A stretch of DNA of 64,000 nucleotides from Devosia sp. YIM 151766 (GCF_030285925.1 NZ_CP127251.1:2356001-2420000), one strand, 5' to 3'; shown: positions 37,600 through 46,966, numbered from the stretch's first letter. A program made the numbers and translations. Notes: generated by a model not told the origin, from the sequence alone.

Positions 37600-37790
37600 A
37601 CCCGTGCCGGCGTTCCTTTCCCCCTTGTGGGAGACGGTGCCCCGGAGGGGCGGATGAGGGGTTCGCGATCCGTCCATGCGGATGCGAGGGGCGGAGAGCC
37701 CCCCTCACCCTGCAATTTTGCTGAACGCAGAACTGCTGGCCCGCTCCCACCAGGGGAGAGGGGAGAAGGGCGCATCGCGCGCGGGGTGGC
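37600..37790. repeat. C/G-rich palindromic repeat region between ATPase and permease genes
   Basis: The 208-bp gap holds sequence of the dispersed palindrome class (GGTGCCCCGGAGGGGCGGATGAGG at its core, shown in part) and CCACCAGGGGAGAGGGGAGAAGG. No gene is supported. Its presence inside a transcript resembles the repeat insertions around the DUF559 gene. Confidence 0.5.
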
Positions 37791-37793
37791 GAC

Positions 37794-38660
37794 ATGAACC
37801 GTACCTTGCCCATCCTCACCATCCTCATCGCCATACTCGTCATCTGGTACGCCGCGGCGATTCCGATGAACGCGCCCTGGCAGAATATTCTTAACGGCCG
37901 GGCCGGGCTCGAAAACGTGCCCTTCACCGAATTCGCCGCCCAGACCTGGGCGCAGGACAAGCCGGTGCTGCCGGCGCCGCATCAGGTGGCCAGCGAAATC
38001 TGGAACGCCACCATCGCGCTGGACATCACCTCGCGCCGCTCGCTGGCCTATCATGGCTGGATCACGCTGTCGGCGACACTGCTGGGTTTCGGCTTCGGCA
38101 CGGCCCTGGGCGTGGTGCTGGCGGTGGCGATCATCCACAACGATGCCTCGGACCGCTCGCTCATGCCCTGGATCATCGCCAGCCAGACCATCCCCATCCT
38201 GGCGGTGGCGCCGATGGTGGTGGTGGGACTGGGCGCGGTGGGGCTGACCGGGCTGGTGCCCAAGGCGCTGATCTCGATGTATCTGAGTTTCTTCCCCGTC
38301 GTGGTCGGCATGGTCAAGGGCCTGCGCTCGCCCGAAGCGATCCAGCTCGACCTGATGCGCACCTATGACGCCAATGGCTGGCAATTGTTCTGGAAGCTGC
38401 GCTGGCCGGCCGCCATGCCGTTCCTGTTCGCCTCGATGAAAGTGGGCATCGCCATCTCGCTGATCGGGGCGGTGGTGGCCGAATTGTCCAATGCCTCGGG
38501 CGGCGGGCTGGGCGTGCGGCTGCTCACCGGCTCCTATAACGGCCAGACCATCCAGATCTGGGCGGCCCTGTTCCTGGCCGCCGGGCTCGCGGCGGTGCTG
38601 GTCGCCATTGTCGGCGGCGCCGAACGCTGGGCGAACGGACGCATGGGGGTAAGGGCATGA
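37794..38660 (+). CDS. ABC transporter permease (NitT/TauT type)
   Basis: The 288-aa permease has a signal-anchor segment (about residues 5-25), a long periplasmic loop and a C-terminal BPD_transp_1 domain with the EAA-like loop (DANGWQLFWKLRWPAAMPFL). It pairs with the permease of the next gene. The two genes overlap by four bases. Confidence 0.88.
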   Translation: MNRTLPILTILIAILVIWYAAAIPMNAPWQNILNGRAGLENVPFTEFAAQTWAQDKPVLPAPHQVASEIWNATIALDITSRRSLAYHGWITLSATLLGFGFGTALGVVLAVAIIHNDASDRSLMPWIIASQTIPILAVAPMVVVGLGAVGLTGLVPKALISMYLSFFPVVVGMVKGLRSPEAIQLDLMRTYDANGWQLFWKLRWPAAMPFLFASMKVGIAISLIGAVVAELSNASGGGLGVRLLTGSYNGQTIQIWAALFLAAGLAAVLVAIVGGAERWANGRMGVRA

Positions 38661-39763
38661 TGAAATCGCTCACCCCATTACAGCAGGTGCTGGCGCTGGC
38701 CGGCGGCATTGCGGCGCTAGCCGGGCTGGCGTTCAGCCTCACCAGCCTGAGCGAGGCGCCGCTACTGGCCCTGTTCTTCGCGCTGGGCGGGCTGTCGCTG
38801 CTGCGCCTGGCCGTGCCGCTCGGCCTCTGGCTCGACGGCGGGCTGGCGGTTCTGGGCGCCGTGGCGCTGATCGCGGCGCTGCCGGGCGGGGTCATGCCGG
38901 GACATTACTGGCTGGCGCTGGTATCGGCCTGGGCCTTTGCCTGGCTGTTCGTCGAACGGCTGTCTGCCGCCATCAGGGCGGGGCAATTGCCCGAAACCGG
39001 AACCGGGCTCCTCATCCCGGTGATCTTCGGGCTGGCGCTGCTGGTGGTCTGGGAAGTGGTCACCCGCGGCGCCAATGTGCCGCCGGTGCTGCTGCCGCCG
39101 CCATCGTCCATCGGGGCGCGGCTGGCCGCCGAGACCAATATCCTCTGGGCCGATTTCGTGCAGACCTTCATCAAGTCGGTGCTGCCCGGCTATGCCATTG
39201 GCTGTCTGGCCGGGCTGCTCGTCGCCATCGCCGTCGACCGCTCGCCCTTCCTCAAGGCGGGGCTGCTGCCGATCGGCAATTTCATGTCGGCGCTGCCGAT
39301 CATCGGCATCGCGCCGATCATGGTCATGTGGTTCGGCTTCGACTGGCAGAGCAAGGCGGCGGTCGTCGTCGCCATGACCTTCTTTCCCATGCTGGTCAAT
39401 TCCGTGGCCGGGCTCAATGCCGCCTCGTCCATGGAACGCGACCTGATGGAAACCTATGCCGCCTCCTATTGGCAGACCCTTATGAAGCTCAGGCTTCCCG
39501 CTGCGGGCCCCTTCATATTCAACGCCCTCAAGATCAACTCGACTCTGGCCTTGATCGGCGCAATCGTAGCGGAATTTTTCGGAACGCCCGTCGTGGGAAT
39601 GGGCTTCCGGATTTCGACCGGGGTGGGGCGTCTCGCCATCGACCTGGTCTGGGCGGAGATCGCCGTTGCGGCGGTCGCGGGGTCCGCCTTCTACGGGGTG
39701 ATCGCCCTCATCGAAAGGGGCGTCACCTTCTGGCATCCGTCCGTCCGTGGTGGGCGGGCGTAA
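38657..39763 (+). CDS. ABC transporter permease (NitT/TauT type), long form
   Basis: The 368-aa permease has extra N-terminal membrane segments (about residues 10-110) before the BPD_transp_1 core with the EAA loop ETYAASYWQTLMKLRLPAAG. It forms the heterodimeric channel with the preceding permease. It overlaps that gene by four bases and is 19 bp from the substrate-binding protein. Confidence 0.88.
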   Translation: MMKSLTPLQQVLALAGGIAALAGLAFSLTSLSEAPLLALFFALGGLSLLRLAVPLGLWLDGGLAVLGAVALIAALPGGVMPGHYWLALVSAWAFAWLFVERLSAAIRAGQLPETGTGLLIPVIFGLALLVVWEVVTRGANVPPVLLPPPSSIGARLAAETNILWADFVQTFIKSVLPGYAIGCLAGLLVAIAVDRSPFLKAGLLPIGNFMSALPIIGIAPIMVMWFGFDWQSKAAVVVAMTFFPMLVNSVAGLNAASSMERDLMETYAASYWQTLMKLRLPAAGPFIFNALKINSTLALIGAIVAEFFGTPVVGMGFRISTGVGRLAIDLVWAEIAVAAVAGSAFYGVIALIERGVTFWHPSVRGGRA

Positions 39764-39782
39764 AAGGGAAAAGGGAACGACA

Positions 39783-40766
39783 ATGAAGAAGAACATCATC
39801 ACGGGACTTCTGGCCGGCGCGCTGGCGCTGTCCGCCGCCCCGGCCGCCATGGCCGCCGATGCGCTGACGCTGCAACTCAAATGGGTGACGCAGGCGCAGT
39901 TTGCCGGCTATCTCGTCGCCGAGGCCAAGGGCTTCTACGACGAGGAAGACCTCGACGTCACCATCCTGGCCGGCGGACCCAATATCGCGCCGGAACAGGT
40001 GATCGCCGGCGGCGGCGCCGATATCATCGTCACCTGGATGGCGGCCGGCATGGCGGCGCGCGAAAGCGGCGTGCCATTGGTCAACATCGCCCAGCCCTAT
40101 AAGCGCTCGGGCCTGATGATGATCTGCCCGACCGAAACCGGCATCACCTCGGAAGCCGATTTCCCCGGCCATACGCTGGGCGTCTGGTTCTTCGGCAATG
40201 AATATCCGTTCTTCGCCTGGATGAACAAGCTGGGCCTGGCCACCGACGGCTCGGAAGGCGGCGTCACCGTCCTGCAACAGAGCTTCGACGTCCAGCCGAT
40301 GATCCAGGGCCAGGCCGATTGCATCTCGGTCATGACCTATAACGAATATGGACAGGCGCTCGATGCCGGCTATGGCCCGGACAACCTGACCATCTTCAAC
40401 TATACCGAGATGGGCAACGACCTGCTCGAGGACGGGCTCTACGTCATGGAGGACAGCCTCGACGATCCGGCCAAGGTCGACGCCTATACCCGCTTTGTCC
40501 GGGCCTCGATGAAGGGCTGGGCCTATGCGCTCGACAACCCGGAAGAAGCCGCCGAGATCGTGGTCGAGGCCGACGATACCGGCGCGGCCGAATATGATCA
40601 CCAATTCTATATGGTCAACGAAGTGACCAAGCTGGTCGATCCCGACGACGCCGCGCTCGACATGGAAACCTATGAGCGCACCGTGCAGGCGCTGCTCGAC
40701 CAGAACATCATCACGGAAACGCCCGAGGGCGCCTATACCACCGTGGTGACCGACGGGCTGGAGTAA
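39783..40766 (+). CDS. ABC transporter substrate-binding protein (NMT1/THI5-like)
   Basis: The 327-aa periplasmic protein has a signal peptide cleaved near AAMAAD and the THI5-like start LTLQLKWVTQAQFAGYLVAE. This family binds pyrimidine or riboflavin/thiamine precursors. Its genes sit behind dihydropyrimidinase, so a pyrimidine or hydantoin ligand is most likely. No thiamine riboswitch is present. Confidence 0.87.
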   Translation: MKKNIITGLLAGALALSAAPAAMAADALTLQLKWVTQAQFAGYLVAEAKGFYDEEDLDVTILAGGPNIAPEQVIAGGGADIIVTWMAAGMAARESGVPLVNIAQPYKRSGLMMICPTETGITSEADFPGHTLGVWFFGNEYPFFAWMNKLGLATDGSEGGVTVLQQSFDVQPMIQGQADCISVMTYNEYGQALDAGYGPDNLTIFNYTEMGNDLLEDGLYVMEDSLDDPAKVDAYTRFVRASMKGWAYALDNPEEAAEIVVEADDTGAAEYDHQFYMVNEVTKLVDPDDAALDMETYERTVQALLDQNIITETPEGAYTTVVTDGLE

Positions 40767-40789
40767 AATCGTCCAATTGCCGAACCAGC

Positions 40790-40820
40790 GGGCGGGGAGC
40801 GATCCCCGCCCGTTTCGTTT
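40790..40820 (+). terminator. Rho-independent terminator of the pyrimidine ABC operon
   Basis: GGGCGGGG pairs with CCCCGCCC around AGCGAT and is followed by GTTTCGTTT, 23 bp after the substrate-binding protein stop. Confidence 0.8.
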
Positions 40821-40948
40821 GGGCCGGGCCGCGCGGAACGAAATCTCGCCCTAAGCAGTTGATTGCGCACTGGAGCCTGTTCCGATCCGCCAGGGTCGGG
40901 TCGGCAGCTCCAAGACTTGTCCAGCGTCACAACAAGAGGGCTTTTCCT

Positions 40949-41023
40949 ATGAACAGCATCGTCTATCTCGTCGGCCTGGTGGTTATCGTCATGGCCATCC
41001 TGTCCTTTATCGGCCTCGCATGA
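40949..41023 (+). CDS. 24-aa membrane microprotein
   Basis: ATG 40949 with an upstream AAGAGGG encodes a single hydrophobic helix (MNSIVYLVGLVVIVMAILSF and four more residues). It is the first of three linked genes; a 295-aa membrane protein follows after 24 bp and a second 24-aa hydrophobic peptide after that. Expression is inferred from the ribosome site and from this arrangement. Confidence 0.6.
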   Translation: MNSIVYLVGLVVIVMAILSFIGLA

Positions 41024-41047
41024 GCCCGGCCCAGAGGAGGACAGAAC

Positions 41048-41935
41048 ATGAGCATTGAAACACCGTCCGGCATCGCCATTGTGGAAACCGGCGCCGCCGA
41101 AGGCCGCGAAGCATCCGGCTATGTCGATTGGCCGGCCATTTTCGCCGGCATCATCTTCGCTTCGGCCATTTCGCTGGTGCTGATCAGCTTCGGCTCGGCC
41201 ATCGGGCTTAATTTCGTCGACTTCAATGCCCGCGCCGGCGCTCCGGCCGTGCTCATCGGCATCGCCGCCGCCAGCTGGTTCCTGTGGGTGCAGATTTCGA
41301 GCTTCATGGCCGGCGCCTATGTTACCGGCCGGCTGCGCCGTCGCCATTTCGACGCCACGGAAGACGAGAGCGACATGCGCGATGGTGCCCATGGCCTCCT
41401 GGTCTGGGGCGGTGGCATGCTTGTCGGCGCCATCCTGGCCGTGGGCGGCCTCGGCGCCGTGGCCAGCGCCATGGGCAGTGCCGCCGCCACGGCAACTGTC
41501 GCAGCTTCGAACGTCGCCGAGGATGTCGTCGATCCCAACGCCTATTTCATCGACGGCCTGTTCCGCGCCGACAATCCGGTCGATCCGGGCGTGGCCCGCG
41601 ACGAGGCCGGACGCATCTTTGCCCAGGCGGCGCTGAATGACGGCACGATCTCCCCCGAAGACCGCACCTATCTCGCCAATGTGGTGGCGGCCAATACGAC
41701 CCTGACGCCGGACGAGGCGCAGGCCCGGGTCGACCAGACCATCGCCAATGTCGAGGCCGCGCGCCAGGATGCCATCGAGGCGGCACGCATCGCCCGCAAC
41801 ACGGCCATCATCGCCGCGTTCCTGCTGGCAGCCTCGTCGCTGGTTTCGGCCATCGGCGCCTATTGGGCGGCCCAGAAGGGCGGCAATCACCGCGACCGCA
41901 ACACCGTCTTCGCCGACGTGTTCCGCCGCTTCTAA
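41048..41935 (+). CDS. Membrane protein of about 295 aa, unknown function
   Basis: The protein has an N-terminal segment GYVDWPAIFAGIIFASAIS, three further hydrophobic stretches (about residues 60-85, 112-140 and 255-280) and a soluble loop rich in D/A between residues 160 and 250. Related proteins in Hyphomicrobiales are annotated only as PhnA-like or hypothetical membrane proteins, and I cannot assign a function. AGGAGGACAGAAC before the ATG is a strong ribosome site. Confidence 0.75.
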   Translation: MSIETPSGIAIVETGAAEGREASGYVDWPAIFAGIIFASAISLVLISFGSAIGLNFVDFNARAGAPAVLIGIAAASWFLWVQISSFMAGAYVTGRLRRRHFDATEDESDMRDGAHGLLVWGGGMLVGAILAVGGLGAVASAMGSAAATATVAASNVAEDVVDPNAYFIDGLFRADNPVDPGVARDEAGRIFAQAALNDGTISPEDRTYLANVVAANTTLTPDEAQARVDQTIANVEAARQDAIEAARIARNTAIIAAFLLAASSLVSAIGAYWAAQKGGNHRDRNTVFADVFRRF

Positions 41936-41959
41936 ACCCGCCGAGAAAGGAGAAAATCC

Positions 41960-42034
41960 ATGTTCAGAGGTCTCGCGCTTTGGCTGCTCGGCGTCCCCAT
42001 CTGGCTGATCATCATCTACTTCCTGGTCACCTGA
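41960..42034 (+). CDS. Second 24-aa membrane microprotein
   Basis: ATG 41960, with AAAGGAG ten bases upstream, encodes MFRGLALWLLGVPIWLIIIY and four more residues, a single helix. It lies 24 bp after the 295-aa membrane protein and just before a terminator, so it is the last gene of that unit. Confidence 0.65.
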   Translation: MFRGLALWLLGVPIWLIIIYFLVT

Positions 42035-42048
42035 CCGGAACGGAAAAG

Positions 42049-42069
42049 CGGGGCGAAAGCCCCGTTTTT
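42049..42069 (+). terminator. Rho-independent terminator of the microprotein operon
   Basis: CGGGGC pairs with GCCCCG around a GAAA tetraloop and is followed by five T. AAAA precedes the stem, so it could also act in the other direction. Confidence 0.85.
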
Positions 42070-42095
42070 CTTGCTCTTGCCCCCTCCCCACGCTC

Positions 42096-42171
42096 GTCCC
42101 TCGTGCTTGACGCGAGGGTTTTTGTTTGTGGAATCCGCCGCAAGAGCCCTCGCGTCAAGCGCGAGGGTGAC
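42096..42171. repeat. Dispersed palindromic element, copy 1
   Basis: Two arms of the type CCCTCGCG-TCAAG-CGCGAGGG, each a palindrome by itself, flank a ~28-bp spacer ending CCGCAAGAG. The same element, inverted, is at 55146-55223. The left arm here has a few mismatches. Confidence 0.75.
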
Positions 42172-42237
42172 GGTCTGAGAGAGAGGCGAGGGTGACGGTC
42201 TGAGAGAGAGGCGAGGGGGACGATCCGAGAGAGAGAC
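42163..42237 (+). repeat. 25-bp tandem repeat, three units
   Basis: The unit GAGGGTGACGGTCTGAGAGA + GAGGC is present at 42163-42187 and 42188-42212 exactly and at 42213-42237 with four differences. It grows out of the right arm of the palindromic element. Confidence 0.85.
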
Positions 42238-42365
42238 GAGGCTTAGGGCCTCACGTTCCGAAATAACTGGACCGGGCGCCCTCCCCAAAAATCACACAAA
42301 TCCACTTCCGCCTGCTTCGGCGTCGGGCTAGCTTCGTGCCCGCATATCAGGGAGAATCGTCGCGC

Positions 42366-43493
42366 ATGTCCGCCAAGCGTCTCGGCATCGGCTTCATCGG
42401 CACCGGCAATATTTCTTCGGCCTATCTCAAGGCTATTCTGGGCAAGGATGGCCTGCCGGGCTTCGCCATGCTCGATGTCAGGGGCCTGGCCGATATGCGG
42501 GAGGATGCAGCGCAAGCCCGGGCCAGCGAATTCGGCCTGAAGGCCCTGAGCGTCGACGACCTGCTGGCCGATCCCGAAATCGCGCTGGTGGTCAATCTCA
42601 CCATTCCGCGCGCCCATGTCGGGGTGGGGCTCAAATGCCTCGCCGCCGGCAAGCATGTCTATTCGGAAAAGCCGCTGGGCATCACCTTCGCCGAAGGGCG
42701 CAGACTGCTCGACGCCGCCGAGGCGGCGGACTTGCGGATCGGCTCGGCCCCCGACACGTTCCTGGGCGGTTCGCACCAGCAGGCCCGCGCCATTGTCGAT
42801 AGCGGCGCGCTGGGACAGATCGTCGGCGGCACCGCCTTCTTCCAATGCCCGGGCCACGAAAGCTGGCATCCCGATCCGGCCTTTTATTACGATCTGGGCG
42901 GCGGGCCGATGCTCGATATGGGACCCTATTACATTACCGACCTGGTCAACCTGCTGGGGCCGGTGGCCCGGGTATCGGCCATGTCCTCGCGTCTCAGGGA
43001 CGAGCGGACCATCACCTCCGAACCCAAAAAGGGCCAGAAAGTGCCGGTTCGGATCGACACCCATGTCACCGGCTCGCTGGGCTTTGCCAATGGCGCCATC
43101 GTGCAGATCGCCATGAGCTTCGACGTGGCGGCGCACAAACATCCGCCGCTGGAAATCTACGGCACCGAGCAGAGCCTGATCGTGCCCGACCCGAATTTCT
43201 TCGGCGGCCAGGTGGAAGTGCGCCAGCGCGGACGCGAGCAGGACTGGGTGCCGGTCGCGGTCGAGCAGGGCTATGCCGATGGCAATTACCGCTCGCTGGG
43301 CGTGGCCGACATGGCGCTGGGCATTCTCGATAACCGCCCGCACCGCGCCAATGGCGCATTGGCTCTGCACGTGCTGGAGGTCATGGAAGCCTTCGAGCAT
43401 GCCGCCCGCGACGGCCGCACCATCGCGATCAAAACCCCGGTCGCGCGCCCCGCACCCCTGGCCGAGAATATCCGGGACGGCAGGCTGGGATAA
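42366..43493 (+). CDS. apsD: Gfo/Idh/MocA-family oxidoreductase, probable D-apiose dehydrogenase
   Basis: The 375-aa protein has an N-terminal Rossmann fold (GIGFIGTGNISSAYLKAIL), the EKPLGIT motif with the catalytic lysine (about residues 100-106), and a C-terminal Gfo/Idh domain with DMGPYYITDLVNLLGP. D-apiose dehydrogenase, which makes D-apionolactone, belongs to this family. The gene is convergent with an operon that has the remaining apionate genes, which is the main support for the assignment. It lies in its own transcription unit with AGGGAG before the ATG. Confidence 0.75.
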   Translation: MSAKRLGIGFIGTGNISSAYLKAILGKDGLPGFAMLDVRGLADMREDAAQARASEFGLKALSVDDLLADPEIALVVNLTIPRAHVGVGLKCLAAGKHVYSEKPLGITFAEGRRLLDAAEAADLRIGSAPDTFLGGSHQQARAIVDSGALGQIVGGTAFFQCPGHESWHPDPAFYYDLGGGPMLDMGPYYITDLVNLLGPVARVSAMSSRLRDERTITSEPKKGQKVPVRIDTHVTGSLGFANGAIVQIAMSFDVAAHKHPPLEIYGTEQSLIVPDPNFFGGQVEVRQRGREQDWVPVAVEQGYADGNYRSLGVADMALGILDNRPHRANGALALHVLEVMEAFEHAARDGRTIAIKTPVARPAPLAENIRDGRLG

Positions 43494-43503
43494 TTGAAGT
43501 CCT

Positions 43504-44481
43504 TCAAGCCGTCTTGGCCTTGGCTTTAGGTCTGGAGAACGCGCCCCCCTGCACGGCCATGGCCAGGACCAAAATGACCACGGCGCCCTGTATCATGTCC
43601 TGCGTACCGCGGGGCAGGCCCATGATTTGCATCAGCGTGACCACCAGAACCAGCAGCACAGAGGCAAACAGGGTGCCGGCAGCCGTCGCCGAACCGCCGA
43701 AGATCAGGGTGCCGCCGATGACCACCACCGCCACCGATTGCAAAAGGTAAGGCTGTCCCATTTCCAGGAAGGCGCCGCCGACATAGGCCCCGAGCAACAG
43801 GCCGTTGAACGCCGCCAAAACGGATGAGACGACAAAGGCCGTCGCAACCACCCGATTGACCTTGATGCCGGCAAGAGCTGCCGCGCTACGGTTCTGCCCG
43901 ACGGCCGACAATTGCTGCCCATAGGCGGTCTTGCGCAAAATGATGGCAAGGCAGATCGCCAGAGCCATGGCGACCAGGGCCATATTGGGGATGCCCATGA
44001 GCCGGCCGCTGGCAAACTGCCTGAGGAGCGGGCTTACCGTGGCCCCCTGCAGCGAACGATTGGCCAGAAGGGTAGCCGTCGCCAGAATATAGCCGGATGC
44101 CAGCGTGGCAATGATAGCGGGGATGCGGACCGCGATCACCAGCAGGGCATTGACGAGGCCCACGGCAATGCCCAGGCCAAGCGTGGCCAATAGCCCGACA
44201 AACAGCATCTCGTCGGAGCCGCGGATGATCAGCATGCCCATATAGGCGCTGAGGGTCATGACCGTCGCGACCGAAAGATCGATATTGCCCTTGCCCGTGG
44301 TGACCACCATCATCTGGCCCAGCCCGGCCAGCGCCAGAAACGAGGCCGACAGGGTTATGCCGGAGAGGCTGGCCAGGCTCCAGCGGCCGGTCACCAGGGC
44401 CAGCACCAGCCAGAGCAGCACCACCGCTATTGCGGACCAGACCCAGCGGTTGGTTCTCGTGAAATAACGCAGGGTGTCCAT
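43504..44481 (-). CDS. Sugar ABC transporter permease (BPD_transp_2), probable D-apiose importer
   Basis: The 325-aa permease is of the ribose/branched-chain type with about 8-9 membrane segments and the conserved stretch TTGKGNIDLSVATVMTLSAY. It starts at 44481, where its ATG overlaps the stop of the fused ATPase-permease gene. It is the last gene of the apionate operon and forms the channel with the permease half of the fusion protein. Confidence 0.85.
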   Translation of the reverse strand: MDTLRYFTRTNRWVWSAIAVVLLWLVLALVTGRWSLASLSGITLSASFLALAGLGQMMVVTTGKGNIDLSVATVMTLSAYMGMLIIRGSDEMLFVGLLATLGLGIAVGLVNALLVIAVRIPAIIATLASGYILATATLLANRSLQGATVSPLLRQFASGRLMGIPNMALVAMALAICLAIILRKTAYGQQLSAVGQNRSAAALAGIKVNRVVATAFVVSSVLAAFNGLLLGAYVGGAFLEMGQPYLLQSVAVVVIGGTLIFGGSATAAGTLFASVLLVLVVTLMQIMGLPRGTQDMIQGAVVILVLAMAVQGGAFSRPKAKAKTA

Positions 44482-46940
44482 CAGTTTTCCTCCGTATCCT
44501 GGCTGGCGAGGCTGCGCAGCGCCAGAATGGCGAGGAGAACCCCGCCCTGGGTGGCGGCGTTGAAATCGCTGGACACATTCAGGATGCCGAGCAGAGCACC
44601 GATCAAGGATAGGGTTACCGCGCCGACCACCACGCCGAGCGGCGAGATGATGCCGCCGAAAAGGGCGCATCCGCCCATGACCACCGCCGCGACGCTGAGC
44701 AGGGTATATGAACTCCCCGAATTGATGTCGCTGGCGGTATTGATGGCGGTCAGCACCATGCCGGCGGCACCGGCGAACAGGCCTCCGATGAGATAGCGGA
44801 TGACGCCAAAGCGAAGCGCCGACCAGCCGCTGGTGGTCATGGCAGCGGGATTGTTGCCGAAGCCGCGCAGCACGACGCCCAGCGGGGTACGATCGATGAA
44901 AAGCGCCATGGCTGCGACGGATACCAGCAGGATAATGGCGGTGGGAATGCCGCCCAGCGACCAATTGACGATGGCGGCAAGCCAGGCCGGGCTGCTGCCG
45001 CCGGGCGTCGGCTGGATGGACAGCCCGATGCCCAGCCATATGAAGGACGCCCCGAGGGTGACGACGATGGCCGGTATCTTTCGGGTCTGGATGATCGCGC
45101 CCATGCCGGCATATCCCAGCACCGCCAGCGCAATGCAGCCGGCCCCAAGAAGCGGCTGCTCAAAGAGCAGGGTGGCGCTGAGAACGCTGACGAGACCGGC
45201 AAAGGCCCCTGCCCCGAGGTCAATCTCGCTGCCGCCAACGATGAACATCTGTGCGATTGCCACCAGCGCCAAGGCCACTGCAGGCATGAGCAACAGATCG
45301 AGACCGAAAGACGTCGCGACCATGGGGTTCGACCGGACCATGAGCGCGAAGACGATGGCCAGGCTGATATAGGGCATGGCGGTAACGAAGAGGCGGCGCC
45401 AGTCAAACGCCGGACGCTCGATCGCGGCTTGCCCGGCCGTTTCGCTGGTGAACGAGGCCTCGACGATGGACGCTTCGGTAATCTCGTCGCCGACGAGTTC
45501 GCGCACGATCTTCCCGCGAGACAAGACCAGCACGCGATCTGCTGTCAAAAGCTCCCGGTCTTCAGTGGTGTGCCAGACCATGATGCGGCCGGTTGGAACG
45601 ATGTCATCAACCAGTTTGTAGAAATCCTGCTTGGTGGCGATATCGACGCCGCGCATCGGATCGTCCAGCAGGATGATGGGAGCGTCGTTCACCAGCGAGC
45701 GCGCGACGAGCGCCTTTTGCTGGTTGCCGCCGCTCAGCTCGGTAATTCCCGAGATCATCCGTTCCGGATCGAGGCGCAATCTTGATGCAGCCTCCACCGC
45801 GGCGGATTGCTCGGCGCTCGCCGATATCCAGGAGAGCCCTTGGCGCTTGGACAAGCGGCCGATGGAAATGTTGGAAAGGACATCCCATAACGGGAAAATG
45901 CCTTCCTTCTTGCGGTCGCCAGTCACGAAATTGGCGTCCGCGTGCCTCTTCACGCCGGGCCGATTGCCCTGGAAAATGGCATGGAGAAGTTCGGCCTGGC
46001 CGCTCCCCTCAAGCCCGGCAAGGCCGATGGTTTCGCCCCGGCGAAGCTCGATGACGCCGCCATTGTCGGTACGCCAGCTCGGATCGATCGTGATCAGGGC
46101 CTCGCCGCTGGCGGCGAGGGGGAGGTTGCGGTCGACCTGCGCAATGTCTTGGGAGCCCCCCATGAGGGTGACCAATTGCTCGGCGGAGGCTTCCACCGCG
46201 TCTCCGCGCCAGACAAGCTGGCCATTGCGGAGCAGCGCTATGCTGCTGGCCACCGCGATGATCTCGTTGAGCTTGTGACTGATGAAAATGAACGACATGC
46301 CTTCGGCGGCGCGGCGGGTAATATAGGTGCGCAACTGGCTGGACCGCTCGGGACCAAGCGACGAGGTCGGCTCATCCAGAATGATCAATTGTACGCCGGG
46401 CGTGGCGCAAGCCCGCGCGATTTCCACCATCTGGCGTTCGCCGATATTCAGCCGAGAAATGGCGGCGCTCACATCGATGCGGTGCTCGGGGAAGACATCG
46501 TCCAGCGCCGATTGCGCCCGGTCGCGATAGCGGCGGCGCCAACCGGGTGCCGCATTGCTCCCTGCCGGCGCTTCGATGAAGAAATTTTCGACAACAGAAA
46601 GATTGGTGCAAAGGGACAATTCCTGATGCACCATGCGGATTCCGTGCCTTTGGGCGACGGCTGCATTGTAGCCGGCAAACGGGATACGCTCCCCGGCAAT
46701 CGCAATCTCGCCCAGTGTCGGTGGCGTCGCGCCGCAGAGAATGCGCATGAGCGTCGATTTGCCGGCGCCGTTGCCGCCGACCAGCCCCACCACTTCGCCC
46801 CGCGCCACGGTGAGATCGATCTTGGCATTCGCCAAGGTGGGCCCATAGCTCTTGGTGATATCCTTGAGAACAAGAAAATCTGGAGCGCGATGGACCGAGG
46901 GAATATCGGTCAATGGTGCAGGGGCAACCGCAGCGGGCAT
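44481..46940 (-). CDS. Fused sugar ABC transporter: RbsA-type double ATPase plus permease domain
   Basis: The 819-aa protein has two ATPase halves (Walker A GGNGAGKST near residue 50; second-half signature LSGGNQQKALVARSL near 415), as in RbsA-like ATPases, continued by a BPD_transp_2 permease domain (about residues 515-815). Such a natural fusion gives an ATPase and one channel half in one chain; its partner permease is the next gene. The start at 46940 leaves out a non-conserved upstream extension. The presumed substrate is D-apiose. Confidence 0.88.
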   Translation of the reverse strand: MPAAVAPAPLTDIPSVHRAPDFLVLKDITKSYGPTLANAKIDLTVARGEVVGLVGGNGAGKSTLMRILCGATPPTLGEIAIAGERIPFAGYNAAVAQRHGIRMVHQELSLCTNLSVVENFFIEAPAGSNAAPGWRRRYRDRAQSALDDVFPEHRIDVSAAISRLNIGERQMVEIARACATPGVQLIILDEPTSSLGPERSSQLRTYITRRAAEGMSFIFISHKLNEIIAVASSIALLRNGQLVWRGDAVEASAEQLVTLMGGSQDIAQVDRNLPLAASGEALITIDPSWRTDNGGVIELRRGETIGLAGLEGSGQAELLHAIFQGNRPGVKRHADANFVTGDRKKEGIFPLWDVLSNISIGRLSKRQGLSWISASAEQSAAVEAASRLRLDPERMISGITELSGGNQQKALVARSLVNDAPIILLDDPMRGVDIATKQDFYKLVDDIVPTGRIMVWHTTEDRELLTADRVLVLSRGKIVRELVGDEITEASIVEASFTSETAGQAAIERPAFDWRRLFVTAMPYISLAIVFALMVRSNPMVATSFGLDLLLMPAVALALVAIAQMFIVGGSEIDLGAGAFAGLVSVLSATLLFEQPLLGAGCIALAVLGYAGMGAIIQTRKIPAIVVTLGASFIWLGIGLSIQPTPGGSSPAWLAAIVNWSLGGIPTAIILLVSVAAMALFIDRTPLGVVLRGFGNNPAAMTTSGWSALRFGVIRYLIGGLFAGAAGMVLTAINTASDINSGSSYTLLSVAAVVMGGCALFGGIISPLGVVVGAVTLSLIGALLGILNVSSDFNAATQGGVLLAILALRSLASQDTEEN

Positions 46941-46966
46941 GTAGCAACCTTCAGTTGGAAATATTA

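Noticed and set aside
44481..46940. Fused ATPase-permease as two genes joined by a sequencing error
   Set aside because: The linker between the domains is a smooth open frame with no internal start carrying a ribosome site, and the next permease gene begins with a normal overlap; an error cannot be excluded but is not indicated.
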